DNA of 64,000 bases from Leptospira soteropolitanensis (GTDB lineage Bacteria > Spirochaetota > Leptospiria > Leptospirales > Leptospiraceae). Of the stretch, positions 45,693-53,803 are shown one piece after another. The stretch covers positions 868,001 through 932,000 of the forward strand of contig NZ_JAMQPN010000001.1 in NCBI RefSeq assembly GCF_026151655.1. Direction: 5' to 3'. Position numbers and translations under genes: made by a program. Numbering within the stretch: position 1 is the first letter of the stretch; every line of letters starts with the position of its first letter. The notes beneath the pieces are model-generated. The model did no database searches. It was not told the origin of the DNA and was given only the letters and a program-made list of their open reading frames with translations.

Positions 45693-47216
45693 TTAAGGCA
45701 CACTTACATTTTCGATGGAAAGTTGTGTGGCTTCAATTGGTGGAGTTGTGGTAAATCTTGTGTAATTCAAACGAGTTAACTTCCCGGAACATACTTCTCG
45801 TATTTTGTCGGTTTGTTCCATGGCAGGCAGACTTAAGTTGGAAGAATAATGAAACCTGTTGAATGTTCCTTGTTGTGAGTTCACAAAAACATCGGCCAGT
45901 GTATAAGGGCCAGATCCACTACCAGTAATAGAATCGGGAAGGGAACTGAATTGGCCATTGATGGCAGTGGTTTGCATGCGAATTAAAAGTTGAGAATTGG
46001 AGAGAAGAATTGGTTCTGATTCTGTTCTTTCCATTACATTTTCTGCGGCGTTTCCTAAAAAAGAATTCCATAATACATTGCCAGTTGTATTCAACTTTGT
46101 TAAAATAAAATGTTTGTTCGTTCCATCTGCGCCAATGATTGGTTCAACGGGGCTTCCATAAGTATATCGACCTGAGCCAATCATATAAATCATATCATCT
46201 TTCAGGAAAAAACGAGAGGCACCGTAATCCAACTCCATAGTAGTTCCAAAATATTGATACCAAATGGTTGTTCCATCCGTTTCGTTTAGTTTCATAACGA
46301 AGGGCATTTGGTAAGTTGCATTGGGATGGGTAGTTCCATTGGCACCTTGGGAAGAGGTCCCGGTGACAAAAAGTCCATTGGCATTGGCTTCCGCTCCAAA
46401 GATAAAATCACTTCCAGCGCTTGTAAAAAATTTTTGGAAGATCATGGCTCCATTTTCATTCACAATTAGATGAATTGTGTCATGATCAGTATTGTCACCT
46501 AACGATGAATTGCTGATTGCAGGTCCGTCAACAAAGGAAGTATGAGCAGGACTACCCCCCAGATTTTCGATAAATACATGCAAACGGTTGGAAGTATCCA
46601 TTGCAGAGACCACAAAATCTCCTATACTTGCAGAATCTAAATAAGTAAACCAAATGCGTGTTCCATCTTCTCGAATTCTTCCTACAAATAGTGCGGAAGT
46701 TGTACCAACTCCCGATTTTGCGTTGATCGTTCCCGGTTGTTCAGCTCCTTTTACAATGAATGCAACAGAAATATCTCCATTGGAATACTTTCTTAATTTT
46801 GGTCTATAGCTGACTTCTATACCAGCCTCTCCTAGATAATCGACCCATAAGATTTCACCATTAGTGCGTGAGACTCGCATCAAAAATGTGTTGAGGTTGA
46901 TTCCGGGGCTTCCCGCAAAGTTATTTGTGACACCTGTAGGTGAGCCAGGAACTATATATTCTCTAGTAATCCCAGAAACTAAATAATCCCCGTTGGATAA
47001 TATGATTAAATCAGATCCAGTTGTTTTGTAAACGCCGGTACCATAAGTTTTTTTCCAAGTTTGAAAATTGAGGCAAGGATCAGAAAGTAGGAAGGCCTTT
47101 AATAAATTAGTTAGAAAAAAATCTTTGGATCTTGGGTCACTGGGATTGTTTAGATTGAGTTTGCAAGAAAAAGTAAATATCGTAAATAAAACTGCGACAA
47201 AATAAAAAAAATTCAT
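45693..47216 (-). CDS. Propeller-like putative lipoprotein, paralogue A2
   Basis: About 507 residues from ATG 47216 (MNFFYFVAVLFTIFTFSC); an in-frame TTG at 47234 is an alternative. The mature protein begins CKLNLNNPSDPRSKDFF. Further cysteines are in SDPCLNFQTW and EVCSGKLTRLN. Repeated beta-strand units include ILSNGDYLVSG and YSNGDISVAF. It is most like the copy at 33176-34681 across its length (for example FLMRVSRTNGEILWVDYLGE against FLMRIARNNGDIQWIDYLGQ). The two A copies flank the two B copies. Lipid-anchored, probably surface or periplasmic; function unknown. Confidence 0.77.
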   Translation of the reverse strand: MNFFYFVAVLFTIFTFSCKLNLNNPSDPRSKDFFLTNLLKAFLLSDPCLNFQTWKKTYGTGVYKTTGSDLIILSNGDYLVSGITREYIVPGSPTGVTNNFAGSPGINLNTFLMRVSRTNGEILWVDYLGEAGIEVSYRPKLRKYSNGDISVAFIVKGAEQPGTINAKSGVGTTSALFVGRIREDGTRIWFTYLDSASIGDFVVSAMDTSNRLHVFIENLGGSPAHTSFVDGPAISNSSLGDNTDHDTIHLIVNENGAMIFQKFFTSAGSDFIFGAEANANGLFVTGTSSQGANGTTHPNATYQMPFVMKLNETDGTTIWYQYFGTTMELDYGASRFFLKDDMIYMIGSGRYTYGSPVEPIIGADGTNKHFILTKLNTTGNVLWNSFLGNAAENVMERTESEPILLSNSQLLIRMQTTAINGQFSSLPDSITGSGSGPYTLADVFVNSQQGTFNRFHYSSNLSLPAMEQTDKIREVCSGKLTRLNYTRFTTTPPIEATQLSIENVSVP

Positions 47217-47272
47217 ATACTTACTTTTCAACAATTGAGAATAAAAAATTTCCCAATGGAATGAGAAATAGC

Positions 47273-48703
47273 TTATATTTTTAGATCAATCGCTTTTTGA
47301 TAGACTTCATCATATTCTAATTTTCTTTTTTTCCAACTCCAATCTAATTTCATAATGTTTTTCACTACAGCAGCATGGTCTTCAGAATGATATAAGTCTT
47401 TGGCACGTTCTAAAGCATAACCAATGGAACTCGCATCATTTGGTTCAAAAACAATTCCTGTTTTGTATTTTAATGCAGTAGATTCTTCAACTGTATCTCG
47501 TAAACCTCCTACACGAGAAACAATGGGAATCGTTCCATAGGCGTGACTATACATTTGGTTGAGTCCACAAGGTTCAAACAAAGAAGGCATAAGGAAAAAA
47601 TCGCTAGCGGCTTCGATTTTGTGAGCCAAACTTTCGTTATATCCTCTGTAAAAATAAAATATGTCCGGAAAGTGATCGGAGAGATAAAAAAAAGCTTTTT
47701 CCATTTCCAAATCACCTGAACCAAGGACCACATAACGGTGTGGAAGGTGCCTTCTGTCCAGAAAGGCTTGTAAAAATGTAGGAAAACCTTTTTGGTAAGT
47801 AAGCCTTCCAATTAGTCCAATCAAAGGTACATCTACTGGTAAAAAAGGCCTTCCAATTTCCTTGTATAACTCTTCTTTGTTTTTTAATTTTCCTTCTTTC
47901 CAGTTTTTTTCGGAATAAGATTTAAAAATTCTTTTGTCTTTCTCTGGATTCCATTCTTCCGTATCGATTCCGTTTAAAATTCCAGAATAATCGGAAGATC
48001 TTTGTTTTAAACAATAACTAAGACCAAAACCATTTGGTTCAGACAAGGTTTCTTCTTTGTATCCGGGACTCACCGTTGTGATTTGGGATGCTGATAGAAT
48101 CCCTGCTTTCATATAATTACATTTTCCGTCATTGTCAAAGGGACTTGTGATCAGGCGAAAAGGTTCTTCTTTTAAAAACCCGGTCATCCAATAGGGGTGG
48201 TCTCCTTGGTAAGCCAAATTGTGGACTGTGAAAACCGATGGGATAGGGAAAGCTGAATCTTTTTGTAAGGCAAGTGACAAGGCTGTATGCCAATCATGGG
48301 CATGAAATACATCTACTTTTAAAATTTGACTTAGCGCATAACAGGCGTAAGAGAACATTGCAAATCGAAAATGTTCTTCTGCATGTCCATAAATCGAGTT
48401 TAAGGATTGGAATAAGTCTGATTCAAAAAAGTACAATTTGACCTGAGACTCTTCCGCTTCCAGAAACCTAGAGTTTTTGAGTATGGAAATGACAAGGGAA
48501 TCCGTTTTGGAATCGGCTGGGAGGAGAGCAGGAAACTCTTTCCCTGTCCATTTGGGTTCTTTTCCCATCGATGCGATGAAAGGCAATGCGACATAAACTT
48601 CTTCAGACTCTGCCTGTTCTTTGGTAAGGGAGGAAAGCATGTCGGCAAGCCCACCCATCTTAATGTAGGGAAAATATTCTGCGGATGCGTGGAGAATCTT
48701 CAT
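47273..48703 (-). CDS. glgA: Glycogen synthase
   Basis: A 476-residue GT5 glycosyltransferase, the usual GlgA length. The N-terminal ADP-glucose-binding KMGGLAD (residues 16-22) replaces the common KVGGLGD. FHAHDWHTAL and FTVHNLAYQGD are family hallmarks, ILNGIDTEEWNP and LIGRLTYQKG mark the hinge and second domain, and EPCGLNQMYSHAYGTIPIV carries the catalytic Glu. It extends alpha-1,4-glucan from ADP-glucose. No other glycogen gene is near. It is divergent from pckA, with 70 bases between the start codons, pairing storage with gluconeogenesis. Confidence 0.93.
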   Translation of the reverse strand: MKILHASAEYFPYIKMGGLADMLSSLTKEQAESEEVYVALPFIASMGKEPKWTGKEFPALLPADSKTDSLVISILKNSRFLEAEESQVKLYFFESDLFQSLNSIYGHAEEHFRFAMFSYACYALSQILKVDVFHAHDWHTALSLALQKDSAFPIPSVFTVHNLAYQGDHPYWMTGFLKEEPFRLITSPFDNDGKCNYMKAGILSASQITTVSPGYKEETLSEPNGFGLSYCLKQRSSDYSGILNGIDTEEWNPEKDKRIFKSYSEKNWKEGKLKNKEELYKEIGRPFLPVDVPLIGLIGRLTYQKGFPTFLQAFLDRRHLPHRYVVLGSGDLEMEKAFFYLSDHFPDIFYFYRGYNESLAHKIEAASDFFLMPSLFEPCGLNQMYSHAYGTIPIVSRVGGLRDTVEESTALKYKTGIVFEPNDASSIGYALERAKDLYHSEDHAAVVKNIMKLDWSWKKRKLEYDEVYQKAIDLKI

Positions 48704-48773
48704 TTTCTGTTATTGACACCGACTCGCAAAGTAAGAAGCTAGAAAAACACAAAGTGAAATCGAGGAGAGATCC

Positions 48774-50366
48774 ATGTCAGTATCTACTAATCTAAAAGGC
48801 CTTGCTGAACTCGGCCTAAAACCGTCCGAAGTCTTCCATAACTTATCATACGAAGAAATTTACCAGCACGAATTGAATAACAAAGAAGGTGTTACTTCTG
48901 ATAATGGAACGATGATGGTGGATACCGGGATTTTTACGGGTCGCTCCCCTAAAGACAAATACTTTGTCGATGAACCTTCTTCCCAAAACAACATTTGGTG
49001 GGGACCAGTAAACACGAAAGTTTCCGAAGCAATTTTTAACGAACTTTACGCAGAAGTAACCAAATTCCTAGATAACAAAAAACTTTATGTTTTTGATGGT
49101 CATGCAGGAACAAATAACGATACACGTATCTCTCTCCGTGTGGTTACGGAAAGAGCTTGGCAACACCATTTTTGCACGAACATGTTCCTTCGCCCAACTA
49201 AGGAAGAACTAGAAAAACTAAATCCAGAATTTACCATCATCAACGCTTCTGGTTACAAAAACGCAAAATACAAAGAACACGGCCTCAATTCTGAAGTGTT
49301 TGTGATCTTCCACTTAGCGAAAAAAATCTGTATCATCGGTGGAACCGAATACGGTGGAGAAATGAAAAAAGGGATTTTCTCCGTAATGAACTACTACCTC
49401 CCACTAAAAAATGTGCTCACAATGCACTGCTCTGCAAACGTTGGTAAAGATGGAGATAGTGCTCTTTTCTTTGGTTTATCTGGAACAGGAAAAACAACTC
49501 TTTCCACAGACCCACACCGCCGCCTTATTGGTGATGACGAACACGGTTGGGACGACAATGGAATCTTCAATATTGAAGGTGGATGTTATGCAAAAACCAT
49601 CAACCTCGATCCAAAAACAGAACCAGAAATCTATGCAGCCATCCGTCGTGATGCACTTCTAGAGAACGTTGTGTTTGATGCGGCTACTAAAAAGGTAGAT
49701 TACTCTTCTGCTGCAAAAACAGAAAACACCAGAGTATCTTACCCAATTTTCCACATCGATAACATCCAACCAGGATCCAAAGCAGGTCACCCAAATACTG
49801 TGATCTTCCTTACTTATGATGCTTACGGTGTTCTTCCTGCAGTTTCTAAACTTTCTATCGAACAAGCAATGTATCACTTCCTTTCTGGTTACACAGCTAA
49901 GGTTGCGGGAACGGAGCGCGGTGTGAAAGAACCACAAGCCACTTTCTCTGCTTGTTTCGGTCAGGCCTTTATGACACTCCACCCAACATACTATGCAAAG
50001 TTACTCGGTGAAAAAATGAAAAAACACCAAGTGAATGCTTACCTCATCAACACAGGTCTTGTTGGTGGAAAGTATGGTGTAGGAAAACGTATGAACCTTC
50101 CTGCCACTCGCCAAATCATCAATGAAATCTTAAACGGAAACATTGAAAAATCCGAGTTCGAAAAACACCCAGTATTCCAAGTGTCCTTCCCTAAATCCGT
50201 AAACGGTGTGGATGCACATATCCTCAACCCACGAAATGCATGGGAAAACAAAGAAGAATACGACAAAACAGCAACTGACCTTGCAAAACAATTCATTGAG
50301 AACTACAAAAAATACCTCACTGGTTCCAAAGAATTTGATTACAGCCAATACGGTCCAGTAGCGTAA
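48774..50366 (+). CDS. pckA: ATP-dependent phosphoenolpyruvate carboxykinase
   Basis: A 530-residue enzyme of normal length. [13 protein letters not shown] begins the substrate site, the P-loop [11 protein letters not shown] spans about residues 234-244, and [19 protein letters not shown] holds metal ligands. It converts oxaloacetate and ATP to phosphoenolpyruvate, the first committed step of gluconeogenesis, fitting an organism that lives on fatty acids as leptospires do. GAGGAGA precedes the ATG. Codon choice favours C-ending codons more than in the neighbours, consistent with high expression. A strong terminator follows at 50441-50478. Confidence 0.96.
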   Translation: MSVSTNLKGLAELGLKPSEVFHNLSYEEIYQHELNNKEGVTSDNGTMMVDTGIFTGRSPKDKYFVDEPSSQNNIWWGPVNTKVSEAIFNELYAEVTKFLDNKKLYVFDGHAGTNNDTRISLRVVTERAWQHHFCTNMFLRPTKEELEKLNPEFTIINASGYKNAKYKEHGLNSEVFVIFHLAKKICIIGGTEYGGEMKKGIFSVMNYYLPLKNVLTMHCSANVGKDGDSALFFGLSGTGKTTLSTDPHRRLIGDDEHGWDDNGIFNIEGGCYAKTINLDPKTEPEIYAAIRRDALLENVVFDAATKKVDYSSAAKTENTRVSYPIFHIDNIQPGSKAGHPNTVIFLTYDAYGVLPAVSKLSIEQAMYHFLSGYTAKVAGTERGVKEPQATFSACFGQAFMTLHPTYYAKLLGEKMKKHQVNAYLINTGLVGGKYGVGKRMNLPATRQIINEILNGNIEKSEFEKHPVFQVSFPKSVNGVDAHILNPRNAWENKEEYDKTATDLAKQFIENYKKYLTGSKEFDYSQYGPVA

Positions 50367-50440
50367 GTTGTAAAAAAAGATTTCATCAAACATTGCCAAC
50401 TTGCAATTGTAAGTTGGTATAGTGTAAAGGATGAATTGTG

Positions 50441-50478
50441 AAAGCCACTCAAAGGGAATCCCTGGGGTGGCTTTTTTT
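50441..50478 (+). terminator. Intrinsic terminator after pckA
   Basis: AAAGCCAC (50441-50448) pairs with GTGGCTTT (50467-50474), with AGGGA/TCCCT pairing inside the loop, followed by a T run to 50478. This is a strong rho-independent terminator on the plus strand. A second perfect-armed hairpin (CCAACTT/AAGTTGG, 50396-50417) lies between it and the pckA stop. Confidence 0.8.
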
Positions 50479-50499
50479 ATGGATTTAGGCTTTATAACG

Positions 50500-50916
50500 T
50501 TAGAATTTTTGAACTAGTAACAAAGAGGCGACGTTGATCCCTACAAGATGGTAAGCACTGGAGATCGCACCATAGAGAATCGGTTTTGGAATATTCGGAT
50601 TGATGGCAATATTAAAGGTATTCGCGGACAAAAATCCAATTCCAATGAAACTCCCCCAAACCAGGGCATCGGTTGATTTTTCGATTTCTAATCTAGAAAA
50701 TAAGATGGCTGTGGTGATTATAATCACAAGTGTGCAAAGCATCGGGCCAAGTACAAAAATCATTGCTAACGGTGGTTCGGTGTCATTTTCTTTTCCGAGG
50801 GAAATTCGATACTGTTTCTTAAACAAAATCGTAAACCAAATAAACCCTAGAAAAGAATACAGAAATAATGCCAAAAACACATTAATCCAGTTCAAACTAA
50901 AAAAAATTTCTAACAT
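50500..50916 (-). CDS. DUF1761 family membrane protein
   Basis: About 138 residues from ATG 50916, with AAGGA nine bases upstream; the frame opens at TTG 50937. Four membrane segments are visible, with the N-terminal NWINVFLALFLYSFLGFIWFT, then LVWGSFIGIGFLSANTFN and a final AYHLVGINVASLLL. This arrangement matches DUF1761, a family of small membrane proteins without known function. It is convergent with pckA and lies 87 bases after the stop of the AraC-type gene... on the opposite side it shares the strand of the AraC gene upstream, so the two could be co-transcribed. Confidence 0.75.
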   Translation of the reverse strand: MLEIFFSLNWINVFLALFLYSFLGFIWFTILFKKQYRISLGKENDTEPPLAMIFVLGPMLCTLVIIITTAILFSRLEIEKSTDALVWGSFIGIGFLSANTFNIAINPNIPKPILYGAISSAYHLVGINVASLLLVQKF

Positions 50917-51003
50917 AAACAATTTTCCTTTGATCAATAAGTTTTCCCTTTATAGCGGATTTTTCAAAGGAACGATTGTAAAAAATCAGGGTGGAGGAAT
51001 TTT

Positions 51004-51768
51004 TTATACCAAATATTGTGTTGGAGTTTTTCCAGTGAAGGATTTGAATTCTTTTATAAAATGCGATTGGTCAAAATATCCAAAATCATAAGCAAGTCTA
51101 GTAAAAGAATTATACTTTGGAATTTCTCTTATCGCAGAACTCATACGAATGATAGATGAAATTCTTTTGGGTGTGCCTCCGGTGATTTCTCTAAATTTCT
51201 TTTCAAACGTATCTATACTTAAATTCACAATAGAGGCAACCTCATTGATTTTGATATTACCCTGGGTTTGGTTCATTTGTGAAATCGCCTCGATGATCCT
51301 TTTGTCTATCGTTTGCTTTTTAACTGCCTTCCATAAAAATTTTTCCAGTTCGTCTATCTTGGAGCGATTGTCCTTTGTTTCCAACAACTGGGAGTGCATC
51401 TCATCTAGAGCCGTTTTGTTCAATAAATCATACCCTGAAATGCCAATCTCGTTCAATTCATACATCGGCCGATTGAAAAAAGAAAATGCACCCCAGGGTT
51501 GAAACTTGACAATAATGATTTCTGAACCTTTTGAAAGTGTATTATGTTTTACTTTCTTTCGAAGTCCCGATAAAGAAATAGGTGGCAGCTGGTTCCGATC
51601 GGAATGGATACGATAATCATGGTTGCCTTTGAGTTTGATCGTCAAAACAAATGAATGATGCGGAATGATCGACTTACTAAAACTCTCATCACATTGGATG
51701 ATAAGATAACTTTCGATATAACGAATGAGTTGTGGCCCAGGTTTGTATTCAGTGACAGTCGGCTCCAT
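51004..51768 (-). CDS. AraC family transcriptional regulator
   Basis: About 254 residues from ATG 51768; an in-frame TTG at 51780 with AGG nearby is an alternative. The N-terminal half is like the DUF6597-type sensor domain of some AraC regulators (GPQLIRYIESYLIIQCDE, then GLRKKVKHNTLSKGSEIIIVKFQPWGAFSFF). The C-terminal AraC helix-turn-helix domain (about 155-250) has INEVASIVNLSIDTFEKKFREI and ends AYDFGYFDQSHFIKEFKSFTGKTP. Its target is unknown; the DUF1761 gene lies downstream on the same strand, and a structured element lies upstream. Confidence 0.87.
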   Translation of the reverse strand: MEPTVTEYKPGPQLIRYIESYLIIQCDESFSKSIIPHHSFVLTIKLKGNHDYRIHSDRNQLPPISLSGLRKKVKHNTLSKGSEIIIVKFQPWGAFSFFNRPMYELNEIGISGYDLLNKTALDEMHSQLLETKDNRSKIDELEKFLWKAVKKQTIDKRIIEAISQMNQTQGNIKINEVASIVNLSIDTFEKKFREITGGTPKRISSIIRMSSAIREIPKYNSFTRLAYDFGYFDQSHFIKEFKSFTGKTPTQYLV

Positions 51769-51780
51769 TGGTGATTCCAA

Positions 51781-52144
51781 TGAACCTAATTCTGACTCTT
51801 TGTAAAGGATTTTCCTGATAGCGATAGCGTAGGAGGTTGAGGCATGTGATCAAGATTTAAACATTCAGAAAATGTGCGCCTCGAATCAGTTAGGTGATCT
51901 TTGTTTTATCCAAAAATCGATCGGGCTCACTCCGGGGTGCGCTAACGCTCCCGTCTGCCCAAAGGCAGACCGAGCCCTTTGGATCCCTGGCGCGGGGGGT
52001 TAAACGTATCAATTCGATTGAATCAATTGAAATGAGTTCAAACAATTGTTTTGGAACCTCTGATGGATCATCGATTTACATATCTAAATTCTGTCTTTTT
52101 GCAATGATTCGAGTTTTTACAAACTCGAATCAATTCTATGGATT
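51781..52144. other. Intergenic region around a structured element
   Basis: This 364-base gap lies between the DUF1993 gene and the AraC gene, both on the minus strand. An A+T-rich flank on each side surrounds a G+C-rich core at 51922-52006. The core holds the three-stem element described separately and a G-rich tail (GGCGCGGGGGG, 51989-51999). A plus-strand open frame across it has no coding character. The AraC promoter must lie at the left end but is not obvious. Confidence 0.5.
51923..51977. repeat. Structured G+C-rich element, three-way junction
   Basis: GGGCTC (51923-51928) pairs with GAGCCC (51972-51977) as an outer stem. Inside are two abutting hairpins: GGGTGCG-CTAA-CGCTCCC (51935-51952, one T-T mismatch) and GTCTGCC-CAAA-GGCAGAC (51953-51970, seven perfect pairs). 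The fold is compact and far richer in G+C than its surroundings. It could be a dispersed repeat, a structured RNA or a recombination site. Its plan matches the element at 45571-45677, although the primary sequence differs. Confidence 0.6.
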
Positions 52145-52663
52145 TTATTTCTTAAAAGGCATCTCACCCAAATAATCTTTTTTACCAATCTCTATTCCAT
52201 TATGTCGGAGAATCGCATAGGCTGTTGTTATGTGGAAATAAAAGTTTGGAATCGCATGATTGGTTAGGTATTCAAATCCAGTTAGGTACTTTCCGTCCCA
52301 TCTCGGTTGGGATACCTTAATTTCGGAAACTGATTTAAAATCTTCTTTTTGATAGGTTTCTAAGTATTGGATCACAGAATGGATTCTTTGTTTTAATTCA
52401 ATCAAGTTTGTTTCTGAATCTTCATGAACCGGTGCCTCTTTTCCTGAAATGCGAGCGACACAAAGTTTTGCGGTATCACAGGCAATTTGGATTTGTTTGG
52501 TTAATGGGAATTGGTCTGGAAATAATCGGGCATTCAGCAAATTCTCAAAAGGGAACTTCTTTGTTTCCGAATGGATTTCTGCTTTTTCTAAAATTTTAAT
52601 TAAATTTCCAAGCCCTCTTTTGAACGATTGGACAGAAATTTCATAAATAATGGATTCATTCAT
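52145..52663 (-). CDS. DUF1993 family protein
   Basis: About 172 residues from ATG 52663; the frame opens at TTG 52675. The sequence is helical and soluble, with FKRGLGNLIKILEKAEIH near the start, FPDQFPLTKQIQIACDTAK in the first third and LPNFYFHITTAYAILRHNGIEIGKKDYLG-like pattern (NFYFHITTAYAILRHNG) at the end. This is the DUF1993 pattern, related to DinB-like four-helix proteins. No function is known. It stands 52 bases after... the start of the outer-membrane-like gene lies on its far side, so it may be transcribed separately. Confidence 0.85.
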   Translation of the reverse strand: MNESIIYEISVQSFKRGLGNLIKILEKAEIHSETKKFPFENLLNARLFPDQFPLTKQIQIACDTAKLCVARISGKEAPVHEDSETNLIELKQRIHSVIQYLETYQKEDFKSVSEIKVSQPRWDGKYLTGFEYLTNHAIPNFYFHITTAYAILRHNGIEIGKKDYLGEMPFKK

Positions 52664-52715
52664 GAATCTACTCAAATTTGAGCTTAAACAAAATCAATCC
52701 ATTAAATCAAAAATT

Positions 52716-53654
52716 CTAAATCGCAATTCCACCAGAGAGAATCAGTTCTAAAAATCCAAAATTTTGAGATGCGCGGTTGGAACCTCCAGTGGTCAAAACA
52801 TCGGTGAGATCTATGTATCCACCTTTTCCCCCAAACTCTAAAAAGTAAGTACGAGAAAATTCATAACGAGTCGCAACATAACCAGACACACCATAACCAG
52901 ATAGATGGAAATTATTGTTTTGACCCTTACCTAACACGCGTACGTCGCTACGACAAACCACGGGACCACCACCGATGGAGGATACTAAACTAATACCACT
53001 CAGACCATCTGCTGAAGTATAAAGGGGAGTGATCCATCCAAAATCTAAAAAAAGATAATTCAAACCGTCTGTATGTTCATATTTTAGAATATCGGGAGTT
53101 AAAGCGATTGATTGGTCTCCTCCATGATAGCCTGCCATTTCCTGAACATGTCCAGGAAACAGGTAAATAAAAAGAGCAGCTTCTGTGGATAAGGCCATTT
53201 GGTTTTTAGCAATCACACCCGGGTCAATATAACCTGAATATTTTACTGGCTGGCCTTGCGTTACCACATACTTCATATGGTCCTCACCAAAGGATAAAAA
53301 GAATCGATCGGTAAAAAAATAACTGAATTTTAAATTGTACTGTGGAATCTCGAATTTGGTTGGATTTAAATAAACATCAGCTTTAAAAGATTCTGGTTTA
53401 TCCCTGGCATCCACTGACTTTAAACTATAATTGTAACCGGGACCCCGAAAGTTAATATCACTTTGGGTGTAATAGTCTCTATTATAACCCCATTGGATAT
53501 TCCAGGTTCCTTTTTTTTCATGAATGGTAACGGGTGCCACAGTTTCCTCGGAAGATATGGCAGTACCAAACAAAAGACAAACAATCAAAAAGTAAAATTT
53601 ATGTTTAGTGGAAACAAACGGTTGTTTGCTTCTGTGGGAATACAAATTGTACAT
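52716..53654 (-). CDS. Putative outer-membrane beta-barrel protein
   Basis: A 312-residue exported protein. A signal peptide (KFYFLIVCLLFGTAISS) is followed by alternating strands rich in Tyr, Phe and Gly, such as KFSYFFTDRFFLSFGED, NYLFLDFGWITPLYTS and YEFSRTYFLEFGGKGGYIDL, consistent with an outer-membrane barrel. The last strand is FLELILSGGIAI without the usual terminal Phe. It is not a family I can name; similar proteins are annotated as hypothetical in leptospires. It reads toward the DUF1993 gene. Confidence 0.68.
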   Translation of the reverse strand: MYNLYSHRSKQPFVSTKHKFYFLIVCLLFGTAISSEETVAPVTIHEKKGTWNIQWGYNRDYYTQSDINFRGPGYNYSLKSVDARDKPESFKADVYLNPTKFEIPQYNLKFSYFFTDRFFLSFGEDHMKYVVTQGQPVKYSGYIDPGVIAKNQMALSTEAALFIYLFPGHVQEMAGYHGGDQSIALTPDILKYEHTDGLNYLFLDFGWITPLYTSADGLSGISLVSSIGGGPVVCRSDVRVLGKGQNNNFHLSGYGVSGYVATRYEFSRTYFLEFGGKGGYIDLTDVLTTGGSNRASQNFGFLELILSGGIAI

Positions 53655-53803
53655 AAATCCATTTTCTAAATCGGTATCTATTTGGAATAGGGGAATGTGT
53701 ATGCGGTAGGCCCGGAAAAGAAGAATTTTTAAGTAGGGATAAATACTATGTTTGGTTTTCTTCTTGTCCGGTTTATTTGGTGCGATCTGTCAATCAAACG
53801 CCC

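Noticed and set aside
33176..47216. Phase-variable or cassette-switching locus based on the four paralogues
   Set aside because: No inverted flanking repeats, recombinase gene or promoterless cassettes are visible; the copies appear to be full genes.
51922..52006. Integron attC site, because GTTAAAC follows the hairpins
   Set aside because: The matching RYYYAAC at the left end is missing, and the fold is a three-way junction rather than one long imperfect hairpin. No integrase gene is near.
51894..52175. A 93-codon plus-strand open frame over the three-way-junction element
   Set aside because: Its sequence is the translation of hairpin arms, it lacks a ribosome site and it runs into the DUF1993 gene on the opposite strand.
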